Assembly (NCBI GenBank): GCA_003523185.1
Contig: DPGN01000029.1
Span: forward strand, 5,498 to 17,461
DNA: 11,964 bases
Direction: 5' to 3'
Source of the DNA: Halieaceae bacterium
GTDB lineage: Bacteria; Pseudomonadota; Gammaproteobacteria; Pseudomonadales; Halieaceae
Under the pieces are notes generated by a model. That model was not told the origin of the DNA, did no database searches, and saw only the letters and a program-made list of their open reading frames with translations. The translations under genes were made by a program, and so were the position numbers. Shown here in pieces: positions 1 through 5,859 of this stretch; within the stretch, counting starts at the first letter, position 1, and the number at the start of each line of letters is the position of its first letter.

Positions 1-242
1 CGCTGCCGTTTACCACCGGTAGAGACGGTAATCAGACGTCTTATCTCGGCGACACGCACGCGGAAGAATTCATCGAGATTGCTAGAGAAAATACCCAAGT
101 ATCGAAGACGCTGAATCACTGGTACCGACTCATTGGCGGCTTCCTGTAACACCCGAGCATTAAACGATAGCCAGCTCAACTCTCGCGGCATAAAAAGCCG
201 CTCATCGAGATCTGCCAATCGCCCTTCAATCGGATTAATCAT
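1..242 (-). CDS. ppk1: Polyphosphate kinase Ppk1, N-terminal fragment (runs off the left edge)
   Basis: Reverse-strand translation from the ATG at 242 gives about 80 residues that begin MINPIEGRLADLDERLF and contain ELSWLSFNARVLQEA, followed by RLRYLGIFSSNLDEFFRVRV. This is the characteristic N-terminal domain of Ppk1, which reversibly transfers the ATP gamma-phosphate onto polyphosphate chains in the cytoplasm. The catalytic histidines lie in the part beyond the window. The reading frame stays open upstream of the ATG to about 299, and no strong Shine-Dalgarno sequence precedes the ATG, so a TTG a few codons upstream (GHLNYLIM) is possible. The gene lies 57 bp downstream of the same-strand hydrolase and may be co-transcribed with it. 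Family assignment is firm; the exact start is not. Confidence 0.93.
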   Translation of the reverse strand, partial: MINPIEGRLADLDERLFMPRELSWLSFNARVLQEAANESVPVIQRLRYLGIFSSNLDEFFRVRVAEIRRLITVSTGGKRQ

Positions 243-299
243 GATTAAGTAGTTCAAGTGCCCGTATAAGTAGATCTTAACAGGAGCGAGGGGTGAGGT

Positions 300-1121
300 T
301 TATGTTTCGTAGCCAGAAATACACTCTGTGACGAAATAGGCGGTCTCTTGAGGCTTCTCAATGGGCATCAAATGACCTGCATCAATTGAATCGAATTTCA
401 CGTTTTTAAGTTGTTTAAGGCGTTCTGCCACACTGGGAACAATCACGTAAGACTGCTCTCCTCCCAAGATGTGAATAGGCTTATGAACGCGATCAAAGCA
501 TCTCCATAGATTGGGTGGGGAGCGGTAGACACACGCTTCCCAAGCACCAGAATATCTAAGATCCACACCACTCTCCGATGGTGCATGAGCCGCGAGAACA
601 TAGTCCATCAACTCCTTGTCCGCGATGCCTGAAAATGCGCGCTTCGTTCGATAGAACTCGAATGCCGCATGATGACTGTCAAACCGATGCGGTCGCCCCA
701 ATGCGCCTCGTATCATCTTGGGTTTGTCTGGCCAGAGACGAAACGCCAAACGTGAGAAAGCGAGGAAACGAGAGTTAATAGTGACAGGATCCAAGCCCAC
801 CACTCCCTTGACGAGATGAGGTGCTTTTCTAGCGATAAGTAAGCTAATCGCTCCGCCCATCGAGTGTCCCACCAGCCAAACTGGACCCGTCGCTTCTCGT
901 TCCAGCGTTTTTATCGCATCGTCAGCGTACACGCCCCAATCTAAAAACTTGGGTGCTTCCTTAGTCCACAAGGGCCGATGTTCCATTGTGGAAACTCGTC
1001 CCAGAGAGCTAATAGCGCTGAGAAAGGACGCGTAAGTGTCCGGCGGGAAACCGTTCGCATGCAAGAATACGATGTGCTCGGCGGAGTCTGAGGCATCGGA
1101 GAAATCAGTTAATGTCTGCAA
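300..1121 (-). CDS. Alpha/beta-hydrolase fold protein
   Basis: This is a cytoplasmic alpha/beta hydrolase of about 273 residues with no signal peptide. It has an HANGFPP oxyanion-hole segment near the N-terminus, the nucleophile elbow GHSMGG (Ser about residue 87) and a C-terminal AGHLMPIEKP that supplies the catalytic His. The acid residue is not obvious. The region between (residues about 115-215) is a helical lid. Start choice: the longest frame opens with a TTG at 1139 that has no ribosome-binding site. A TTG at 1121 is preceded by GGAG with a 7-nt spacer, so I prefer it; no ATG is available before the conserved core. Substrate is unknown; esterase, lipase or epoxide-hydrolase-like activities are all possible. 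It lies 57 bp upstream of ppk1 and is divergent from the amidohydrolase gene. Confidence 0.85.
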   Translation of the reverse strand: MQTLTDFSDASDSAEHIVFLHANGFPPDTYASFLSAISSLGRVSTMEHRPLWTKEAPKFLDWGVYADDAIKTLEREATGPVWLVGHSMGGAISLLIARKAPHLVKGVVGLDPVTINSRFLAFSRLAFRLWPDKPKMIRGALGRPHRFDSHHAAFEFYRTKRAFSGIADKELMDYVLAAHAPSESGVDLRYSGAWEACVYRSPPNLWRCFDRVHKPIHILGGEQSYVIVPSVAERLKQLKNVKFDSIDAGHLMPIEKPQETAYFVTECISGYET

Positions 1122-1217
1122 GATATGGCTCCAAGACAAACAACAAGAGAGTGGCTATGATCGCGCAGTGAGCATGCACGGACCGACACAAAACACGAAG
1201 CGCTGAGAGAATAAATA
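1122..1217. promoter_or_regulatory. Divergent intergenic region with a candidate sigma-70 promoter for the amidohydrolase
   Basis: On the plus strand, AAGACA (1133-1138) and TATGAT (1156-1161) are separated by exactly 17 bp. They match four of six and five of six bases of the -35 and -10 consensus. Transcription would start near 1168, giving a leader of about 50 nt. The -35 box would overlap the 5' end of the divergent hydrolase gene. No convincing promoter for the hydrolase was seen. Only a weak GAGAG (1205-1209) precedes the amidohydrolase ATG. Confidence 0.35.
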
Positions 1218-2735
1218 ATGGCCATCAGAAAAACCATTCAGACTTACACTGTTGCACTCACTTTCGCGCTTGTCCCCTTCGCTCCTCAGGCAAGAACAAT
1301 CACTTCAGAGGTATTCGATACGGTCATCGCGGGTGGTCGGGTCATGGACCCCGAGACAAATTACGATGCCATCGCCAATATTGGAATTCGACAGGGGAAA
1401 ATAGCTCGCATATCAACAGACCGACTAAAGGGTAATCGCCACATCGATGCCACGGGGCTGGTCGTTTCACCCGGTTTTATCGATATCCACTCCCATACGC
1501 CAACGCGGCTGGGCGAGCACCTCAGTGTGCTTGACGGAATCACAACACAACTCGACCTCGAAGCCGGATCTTATCCGCCGACTGACTACGGCTACCAATA
1601 CAAGGCGGGAGCACAACTGCACTACGGCTCATCAGTGGGTCACTTCGCCATTCGCGGTCTAGTGATGGATAACTCAACACAAGGCTACTTTTTTAGCGAA
1701 GACGGCTTCATTTCACTCGGCGGGAGCATGTGGAGCCAAACGGCGACCCCCGCTCAGGTTAACGAAATGCGTAAGCATCTCCGTAACGGTCTAGAACTTG
1801 GCGGCCTGGGCATTGGCGTCTTGCTTGATTACATGACCGAAGCCGTCACCGAGAGCGAGCTCAGCATGATCTTCGAGACCGCTGCGGAGTACGATACTCC
1901 GGTGTATGTCCATGTACGCCGGGGCATGCCCGGCGATCCAACGGGACTAGACGAGGTCATTGCACTCGCGGAGGCACACAAGGTTGCCACCATGATTTGC
2001 CATATTACCCACTCAGCCATGGGCGGGATTGGTATCTGGCTTTCGAAGATCGATGCCGCTAATGCGCGTGGTGCGCGCATTACTACTGAAACGCTGTCCT
2101 ACCTTGCGGGAGGTACATCGATCGCTGCGGATGTTTTTGTGAACCGCGACTGGCGTACCATCTTTGATATCGATTATGAGGATGTTCAGTGGGTGCCAAC
2201 GGGCGAGTGGCTCGATGAAGAGCGTTTTCTTCGCTATCAGCGAGAGTTTCCCACCAGCTCGATCAACCATCACTACGTCAAGGAAGAATGGTTGCTCGAA
2301 GCGCTCAAGTGGCCGGGCATGATGGTATCGACCGATGCACTTCCCGCTTTTGACCTCGAGGTGAAAACCAACCCCAATATCGCTGGTACCTACGCACACT
2401 TTTTGGGGCGCTATGTGAGAGATCTGGAGGTGATGCCCCTCATGGATGGCTTACGGCGTATAACGCTGCTACCGGCGCAGTGGCTGTCACAAGCCTCCAG
2501 TGCATTTGAGAAGAAAGGACGCATCCAACGGGGCGCCGATGCAGACCTTGTCATTTTTGATCCTGAGACCATAGCCGCACGCGCGCAGTACGGTGACCCT
2601 TACCAGCCGTCGATCGGCATTTCGCACGTACTAGTGGCTGGACGACCCGTGGTGGTAGATGGTGCGCAGGTGGAGGGTCGCTATCCGGGTCAGCACCTGC
2701 TGGGCTCTCGCGACAACGAACTGACCAACCAGTAA
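1218..2735 (+). CDS. Exported amidohydrolase, D-aminoacylase / N-acyl-D-amino-acid deacylase-like
   Basis: This 505-residue metal-dependent amidohydrolase starts with a signal-peptide-like segment (positive residues at 4-5, hydrophobic core about 11-22, possible cleavage after the Ala of APQA), so a periplasmic location is likely. The fold begins with the small beta-sandwich (VIAGGRVMDPET, residues 36-47). Next comes the TIM-barrel metal site: HSH at 91-93 in GFIDIHSHT, Glu115 at the strand-2 position where D-aminoacylases use Cys or Glu, His232, His262 or His265, and the catalytic Asp373 in STDALP. The C-terminal KGRIQRGADADLVIFDP returns to the beta-sandwich, as in the D-aminoacylase/dihydroorotase superfamily. 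The expected reaction is hydrolysis of an amide or acyl bond on an N-acylated amino acid or peptide; the substrate cannot be fixed from sequence. Its stop lies 3 bp from the convergent micro-protein stop. Confidence 0.88.
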   Translation: MAIRKTIQTYTVALTFALVPFAPQARTITSEVFDTVIAGGRVMDPETNYDAIANIGIRQGKIARISTDRLKGNRHIDATGLVVSPGFIDIHSHTPTRLGEHLSVLDGITTQLDLEAGSYPPTDYGYQYKAGAQLHYGSSVGHFAIRGLVMDNSTQGYFFSEDGFISLGGSMWSQTATPAQVNEMRKHLRNGLELGGLGIGVLLDYMTEAVTESELSMIFETAAEYDTPVYVHVRRGMPGDPTGLDEVIALAEAHKVATMICHITHSAMGGIGIWLSKIDAANARGARITTETLSYLAGGTSIAADVFVNRDWRTIFDIDYEDVQWVPTGEWLDEERFLRYQREFPTSSINHHYVKEEWLLEALKWPGMMVSTDALPAFDLEVKTNPNIAGTYAHFLGRYVRDLEVMPLMDGLRRITLLPAQWLSQASSAFEKKGRIQRGADADLVIFDPETIAARAQYGDPYQPSIGISHVLVAGRPVVVDGAQVEGRYPGQHLLGSRDNELTNQ

Positions 2736-2738
2736 GAT

Positions 2739-2858
2739 CTACTCTTCCTTGTAGTCTGACTCGAGAATATTTTTCTCTTTGAGCGTCTTAGTAAGCTTCT
2801 CCAAGCGAACAAACGCTACAAGTCCAAATACAAACCCCAAGATTCCAAACACTTCCAT
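2739..2858 (-). CDS. 39-residue single-helix membrane micro-protein at the end of the psp operon
   Basis: On the reverse strand an ATG at 2858 opens a 39-codon frame ending in TAG at 2739-2741. It is preceded by AAGGAT with a short spacer, a good ribosome-binding site. The product has a hydrophobic N-terminal segment (residues 1-17, MEVFGILGFVFGLVAFV) that could span or lie in the membrane. A highly charged, probably helical tail follows (RLEKLTKTLKEKNILE, residues 18-33), with an acidic end (SDYKEE). The gene lies 42 bp after pspC on the same strand and occupies the place where E. coli has pspD, though I see no similarity to PspD. Function unknown; a small modulator of the PspB/PspC complex is a reasonable inference. 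It was found by direct reading and its coding status rests on the RBS, composition and context. Confidence 0.68.
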   Translation of the reverse strand: MEVFGILGFVFGLVAFVRLEKLTKTLKEKNILESDYKEE

Positions 2859-2900
2859 TTATCCTTACCTATGGTCTGCCGGCAACAAAGTTCCAGAGCG

Positions 2901-3368
2901 TTAGAGCTTGGAGAACTCCTTGTCTAAGTCGTATCGGCTCGAAGTCACATAACGTTCCATTGCTGCGATCTTTCTCTCTGCCTCCCTCACACGATCGTGC
3001 GCCTTTGCCATGCGTGCCGAGGGTGCCTCAGAATATCGGAAAGCGGAGCGTCGGCGATATTCATGACGGTCTTCATCGTAATCCTTGATGACGTCCCCTT
3101 CATAGATCTCACCACCCCACCGAGAGGAACGTTTGCTAATCAGTATCCACGCCGCAATGTAGAACCAAAAAATGATGGATCCTGTGAATAGAAAGAGCGC
3201 AAATGCCGAGAGACGAGTGACCCAGGTCGGCACTTCCCAGTACTCAGCAAGCCCGGCACAGACCCCGCCAAACCACCCATCCGAAGGATGCCGATAGAGC
3301 CCTATTCCCCAGCCGTTTTTACGGCCTTGGTCAAAACTGCGATACCGATTGTGGTCTTTACGACTCAT
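2901..3368 (-). CDS. pspC: Phage shock protein C, full-length form
   Basis: The product is 155 residues. Residues 19-60 carry the PspC domain signature (GWGIGLYRHPSDGWFGGVCAGL, then AEYWEVPTWVTRL), and a hydrophobic membrane segment spans about 52-78. The C-terminal part (about 118-155) is helical with heptad character and includes AERKIAAMERYVTSSRYDL, closely resembling the C-terminus of E. coli PspC (MERYVTSDTFTLRSRFRQL). In enterobacteria that region contacts PspA and PspB and transmits membrane stress. The start ATG overlaps the TGA of the preceding paralogue by 4 nt (3365-3368), indicating translational coupling. Its first 95 residues are 80% identical (76 of 95) to that neighbour, so the two arose by tandem duplication. 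Of the two, this copy has the architecture of a signalling PspC. Confidence 0.93.
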   Translation of the reverse strand: MSRKDHNRYRSFDQGRKNGWGIGLYRHPSDGWFGGVCAGLAEYWEVPTWVTRLSAFALFLFTGSIIFWFYIAAWILISKRSSRWGGEIYEGDVIKDYDEDRHEYRRRSAFRYSEAPSARMAKAHDRVREAERKIAAMERYVTSSRYDLDKEFSKL

Positions 3369-3652
3369 CGAATGACCTCTCCTTCGTAAATCTCACCACC
3401 CCATCGAGAGGAACGTTTACTGATGAGCACCCACGCCGCGATATAGAGCCAAAAGACGAAAGTTCCCGTGAAGAGAAACAGTGCGAAAACGGATAGACGA
3501 ATCACCCAGGCAGGCACTTCCCAGTACTCAGCAAGCCCAGCACATACACCACCAAACCATCCGTCAGACGGATTTCGATACAGCCCTATTCCCCAACCAT
3601 GCCTGCGACGCCGGTCAAAACTGCGATAGCGATGTCGGTCTCTATAACTCAT
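3365..3652 (-). CDS. Short PspC-domain paralogue lacking the C-terminal regulatory helix
   Basis: This 95-residue protein has the same PspC domain as the next gene: GWGIGLYRNPSDGWFGGVCAGL at 19-40, AEYWEVPAWV, and a membrane segment at about 52-78. It stops straight after GGEIYEGEVIR and lacks the MERYVTS-type tail. The N-terminus is more arginine-rich (RYRSFDRRRRHGW). Its ATG overlaps the pspB stop by 4 nt (3649-3652), and its own stop overlaps the start of full-length pspC by 4 nt, so all three are probably translated as a coupled unit. The ending is clean and falls at a domain boundary, which argues for a functional short form rather than a decayed gene. It may compete with or tune full-length PspC at the membrane (inference). 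Confidence 0.88.
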   Translation of the reverse strand: MSYRDRHRYRSFDRRRRHGWGIGLYRNPSDGWFGGVCAGLAEYWEVPAWVIRLSVFALFLFTGTFVFWLYIAAWVLISKRSSRWGGEIYEGEVIR

Positions 3653-3894
3653 CGATTGTCTTCCTTCTCGTTCCGCCAGTTGGGATGGTCAGCATCCAAG
3701 ATGGCTTCTAAATTAGTGATGCGATCCGTCATGCGATCCACCGCTTCGAGCATCTCATCGAGGCTCTGTCGATCATCGTCACTGAGCGCTCTACTTGAGT
3801 TATTCAAGCTGCGGTAGTGCAAGGTAATCCAGATCGGAACCACTACCGTGATCAGCAGGATCATCGGTACAAACATAAATTCTAAAAAATTCAC
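3649..3894 (-). CDS. pspB: Phage shock protein B
   Basis: This is a small inner-membrane protein. An N-terminal hydrophobic segment (FMFVPMILLITVVVPIWITLHY) is followed by a cytoplasmic coiled coil and the C-terminal signature RITNLEAILDADHPNWR. The latter is almost the same as the E. coli PspB ending (RIQALESILDAEHPNWR). In enterobacteria PspB and PspC together sense inner-membrane stress and release PspF from PspA. Start choice: the longest frame begins with TTG at 3906 without an RBS. GTG at 3894 has GGAG (plus-strand ctcc, 3901-3904) at a 6-nt spacing and gives 81 residues; an ATG at 3876 would give 75, close to the E. coli length. It lies downstream of the three-helix membrane protein gene and overlaps the short pspC paralogue by 4 nt. 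Confidence 0.93.
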   Translation of the reverse strand: MNFLEFMFVPMILLITVVVPIWITLHYRSLNNSSRALSDDDRQSLDEMLEAVDRMTDRITNLEAILDADHPNWRNEKEDNR

Positions 3895-3936
3895 TAACTT
3901 CTCCAAAAAAGCATCTGAATCGCTAAATTCAATAGC

Positions 3937-4317
3937 TTATGGGCTGTCTGCAACGCGCTGATTGCCGGGGTATATTTTCCCAGCAATGATAAAGCCCCAC
4001 CCTAGCGTCTCAATGAACAAGCCACCTGACAGTAACCATGATATCTCGCTGAACAAGCCAATGGCGATTGGCCCAATAGCGAACACGGCAAGCACGACAC
4101 CCCAGCGACTGAATCGTTGGGAATCAGCATCTGCTCCGAGAGCATGTCGTATTTCCTCGCTGCCTACCGCATCGCCAGCAATCCGAGAAATCTGTACTAG
4201 CGCATCCAAACGCCTTTCAGCACTAATGCGTCGCGCGCTCACCACGACGTATATAATAAAGGCCACCGCTAAAATGCCTACATGACCCGTTGAGATCGCT
4301 AACATTCCTTCTGACAC
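3937..4317 (-). CDS. Small three-helix membrane protein of unknown function (DUF6249-like layout)
   Basis: The 126-residue product has three hydrophobic stretches: residues about 11-28, 71-89 and 92-112. Between the first and second lies a soluble segment (about 29-68) rich in Arg, Glu and Asp (ARRISAERRLDALVQISRIA). One N-terminal helix, a charged loop and a C-terminal helical hairpin recall DUF6249-type proteins, but I cannot confirm this by sequence alone. The GTG start is supported by a near-perfect Shine-Dalgarno, AAGGAGGTT (plus strand 4321-4329), 5 nt or less upstream; an in-frame ATG four codons on is less likely. It lies between the lipoprotein gene (15 bp) and pspB within the psp operon, so membrane-stress expression is expected. 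Role unknown. Confidence 0.82.
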   Translation of the reverse strand: MSEGMLAISTGHVGILAVAFIIYVVVSARRISAERRLDALVQISRIAGDAVGSEEIRHALGADADSQRFSRWGVVLAVFAIGPIAIGLFSEISWLLSGGLFIETLGWGFIIAGKIYPGNQRVADSP

Positions 4318-4330
4318 AATAACCTCCTTA
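4318..4330 (-). promoter_or_regulatory. Very strong ribosome-binding site that fixes a GTG start
   Basis: The reverse strand reads TAAGGAGGTTATT directly before GTG at 4317. The extended AGGAGG match at about 5-nt spacing is the strongest ribosome-binding site I noticed in the operon. It suggests that the three-helix membrane protein is translated independently of the upstream lipoprotein gene. Confidence 0.8.
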
Positions 4331-4331
4331 A

Positions 4332-4574
4332 TTACTGATTAGCACTTACTTGCTTTGCTTCTTTTTGATTAGACGCACCCATCTGCTCAGCACAAAATAT
4401 TGCGGCCTCATCGGGAGCCTTGCCTCCCTCTTGCATTTTATTGACACAAAATACGAAATCGCTGACCTCGAGATGGTCCGAGCTGCTCACACTGATACAA
4501 CCGGGGAGGACCAGGATGCCCAATAGCAGTGGCCACAACATCCTTGATCGATTAGCTATCGATAACCGCTTCAT
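4332..4574 (-). CDS. Small lipoprotein with paired FCxxxM motifs
   Basis: This 80-residue protein has a positively charged start, a hydrophobic stretch (about 13-23) and a lipobox LPGC at residues 23-26. Cys26 should be lipidated, and Ile at +2 (not Asp) predicts sorting to the outer membrane by the Lol rule. The mature part holds two similar elements 18 residues apart, VFCVNKM (41-47) and IFCAEQM (59-65), flanking GGKAPDEA. This looks like a helical hairpin that could be closed by a Cys43-Cys61 disulfide. Its ATG overlaps the TGA of the GIN-domain gene by 4 nt (4571-4574), with GAGG 6 nt upstream. I do not recognise the family. Context implies a role in the envelope arm of the Psp response. 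Confidence 0.82.
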   Translation of the reverse strand: MKRLSIANRSRMLWPLLLGILVLPGCISVSSSDHLEVSDFVFCVNKMQEGGKAPDEAAIFCAEQMGASNQKEAKQVSANQ

Positions 4575-5245
4575 TCAGCGCCTCTGAAATCGATATCGGC
4601 ACCTGATGAGGTATCGGATTCAGCGACAGCGGGCTGACCGTAGACGTCAATGTCAGCACCGCTCGAGGCATCGCCGTAAAAAGCGTCAGTCACATTGAGA
4701 TTGATATCGGCACCACTCGAAGCATCGGCAGTGGCAGTTTTAAGTTGTAAACGCCTCAAATCGATGCCCGAGCCACTCGAGGCATCAATCGTTGCGGTGT
4801 CGCAGAATCCGACAACCTCGATATCACTGCCACTGGATGCGTCTATAGAGAGTATTTCGCAATCCACCCCTTCAACAAACAGCTCAGCACCTGAGCTAGC
4901 CTTCAAAACGCTCACGCTTGGCATTTGAACCATCACCGACACATCCGCAGAGTGCTTCCACCAATCCCAAAAACCACCCGAGCGATATTCCCTTCCAACC
5001 ATCAGTACATCGTCTTTAACACGAATCTTTAAATTCCCAAGCTGCTCTGCACTCTCCGAAGTCGCGGTCACCAGAAACTGCTCACCCACGACAACCTCAA
5101 CATCGAGTCCTTGCGCCGCCGCAACCCCGGTAAATTCATCCAAGTCGAAGACCCTGTCTGCAGCCCACGCACTTGGCGCGGTAGCGATGAGACCCACCGA
5201 CATCAGACTAGTCGCTACACCCATCAAAGTATTTCTAGAATTCAT
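4571..5245 (-). CDS. Secreted GIN-domain (DUF2807-like) beta-repeat protein
   Basis: With the ATG at 5245 the product has 224 residues. It starts with a signal peptide (MNSRNTLMGVATSLMSVGLI, cleavage likely after PSAWA), followed by a region resembling the putative auto-transporter/adhesin head GIN domain. The C-terminal half has six rungs centred on ASSG or TSSG at residues 116, 136, 155, 175, 193 and 212, spaced 18-20 residues and followed by alternating strands such as ADIDVYG. This is a right-handed beta-solenoid or toastrack-like ladder. Start choice: a frame opening with GTG at 5275 overlaps the upstream stop, but AGGGG (plus strand 5253-5257) sits 7 nt before the ATG at 5245, and only that start places the signal peptide at the N-terminus. 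Such proteins are often encoded near PspC-domain proteins. A periplasmic or surface scaffolding role is inferred. Confidence 0.87.
   Translation of the reverse strand: MNSRNTLMGVATSLMSVGLIATAPSAWAADRVFDLDEFTGVAAAQGLDVEVVVGEQFLVTATSESAEQLGNLKIRVKDDVLMVGREYRSGGFWDWWKHSADVSVMVQMPSVSVLKASSGAELFVEGVDCEILSIDASSGSDIEVVGFCDTATIDASSGSGIDLRRLQLKTATADASSGADINLNVTDAFYGDASSGADIDVYGQPAVAESDTSSGADIDFRGAE
4586..4906 (-). repeat. Six-fold coding repeat (ASSG rungs) inside the GIN-domain gene
   Basis: Six imperfect in-frame repeats of roughly 54-60 nt each encode a D/K-[AT]-SSG-[AS]-[DGE]-I/L motif followed by a beta strand. At the DNA level the plus strand shows repeated blocks similar to gatatcggcaccactcgaag. 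Copies 2 to 6 are closer to one another than to copy 1 (KASSGAELF), suggesting expansion by slippage or unequal exchange followed by drift. Confidence 0.8.
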
Positions 5246-5274
5246 ACAATTACCCCTATTTTTTAACGGTTGCA

Positions 5275-5799
5275 CTAAAGTAAATCGACGTCGAACTGAT
5301 CCATTATCGTGCCCAGATGTTTGGGATCGACGAAGCCGAGAATATTTACGAATACAGCGTCTTCCTCATCAACTGCCATCACTGTCACTCCCTGCACGCC
5401 TTCGCGATCGGCCTTGATGAAGACCTGGGCGTTCTCACCGTCCTCGTTTACCTGAACAATTGGCTCCCAATTCTGATTTAAGAGTAGGTTTTTCGCATTC
5501 TGTAGCTCGTCTATGGCCGGCGCGCCTGCGCCTTCCGTCGAGTAGACATTTATGCGAACGCCCTCGAGACCCTCCAGAACAGCCGCCACCTCTGGATCAT
5601 TCTTGGCTGCCTTTGACATGAGGCTCAGCAGGAATCCCCCGACATTCACCCGTACCTTCGGCTCACCATAGACTTCGTCAAGACTTTCGAATTTCACGTA
5701 ACCCGGCAGGGTCTTGAGCTCATCTTCCTCCGCCGTGGCAGACATCGCGAGTAAAACCATCATGACGCCGACTGCGAGCTTTCTCATGGTGTATTTCAT
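5275..5799 (-). CDS. Secreted DUF4252-like protein
   Basis: The 174-residue product begins with a signal peptide (MKYTMRKLAVGVMMVLLAMS, cleavage probably after ATA at 21-23). The mature protein is acidic, with alternating strands and helices: GYVKFESLDEVYG, a VRVNVGGFLLSLMSKAA segment, GLEGVRINVYS, WEPIVQVNEDGENAQVFIK, VTVMAVDEEDAVFVNILG and a C-terminal PKHLGTIMDQF helix. This matches the DUF4252 layout (LEGVR, then an exported beta domain with an FVNI strand), a family often found beside PspC and GIN-domain genes. The ATG at 5799 is preceded by GGGAG, a good RBS; an in-frame ATG four codons later is an alternative. It follows pspA by 60 bp and just precedes the GIN-domain gene. Molecular function is unknown. 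Confidence 0.85.
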   Translation of the reverse strand: MKYTMRKLAVGVMMVLLAMSATAEEDELKTLPGYVKFESLDEVYGEPKVRVNVGGFLLSLMSKAAKNDPEVAAVLEGLEGVRINVYSTEGAGAPAIDELQNAKNLLLNQNWEPIVQVNEDGENAQVFIKADREGVQGVTVMAVDEEDAVFVNILGFVDPKHLGTIMDQFDVDLL

Positions 5800-5859
5800 T
5801 TTTTTCTCCCAGGTGCGGATAGAGAAGCTAAGGCTGAGCCCGTCACAATTGCTGAGCTC

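Noticed and set aside
2013..2399. 128-residue reverse-strand frame inside the amidohydrolase gene
   Set aside because: The opposite frame encodes conserved catalytic motifs through this stretch; the shadow has no coherent features.
3365..3652. Short PspC copy as a pseudogene
   Set aside because: The frame is intact, ends at a domain boundary, overlaps both neighbours by 4 nt and differs from the full copy mainly by conservative substitutions, all of which fit a functional gene.
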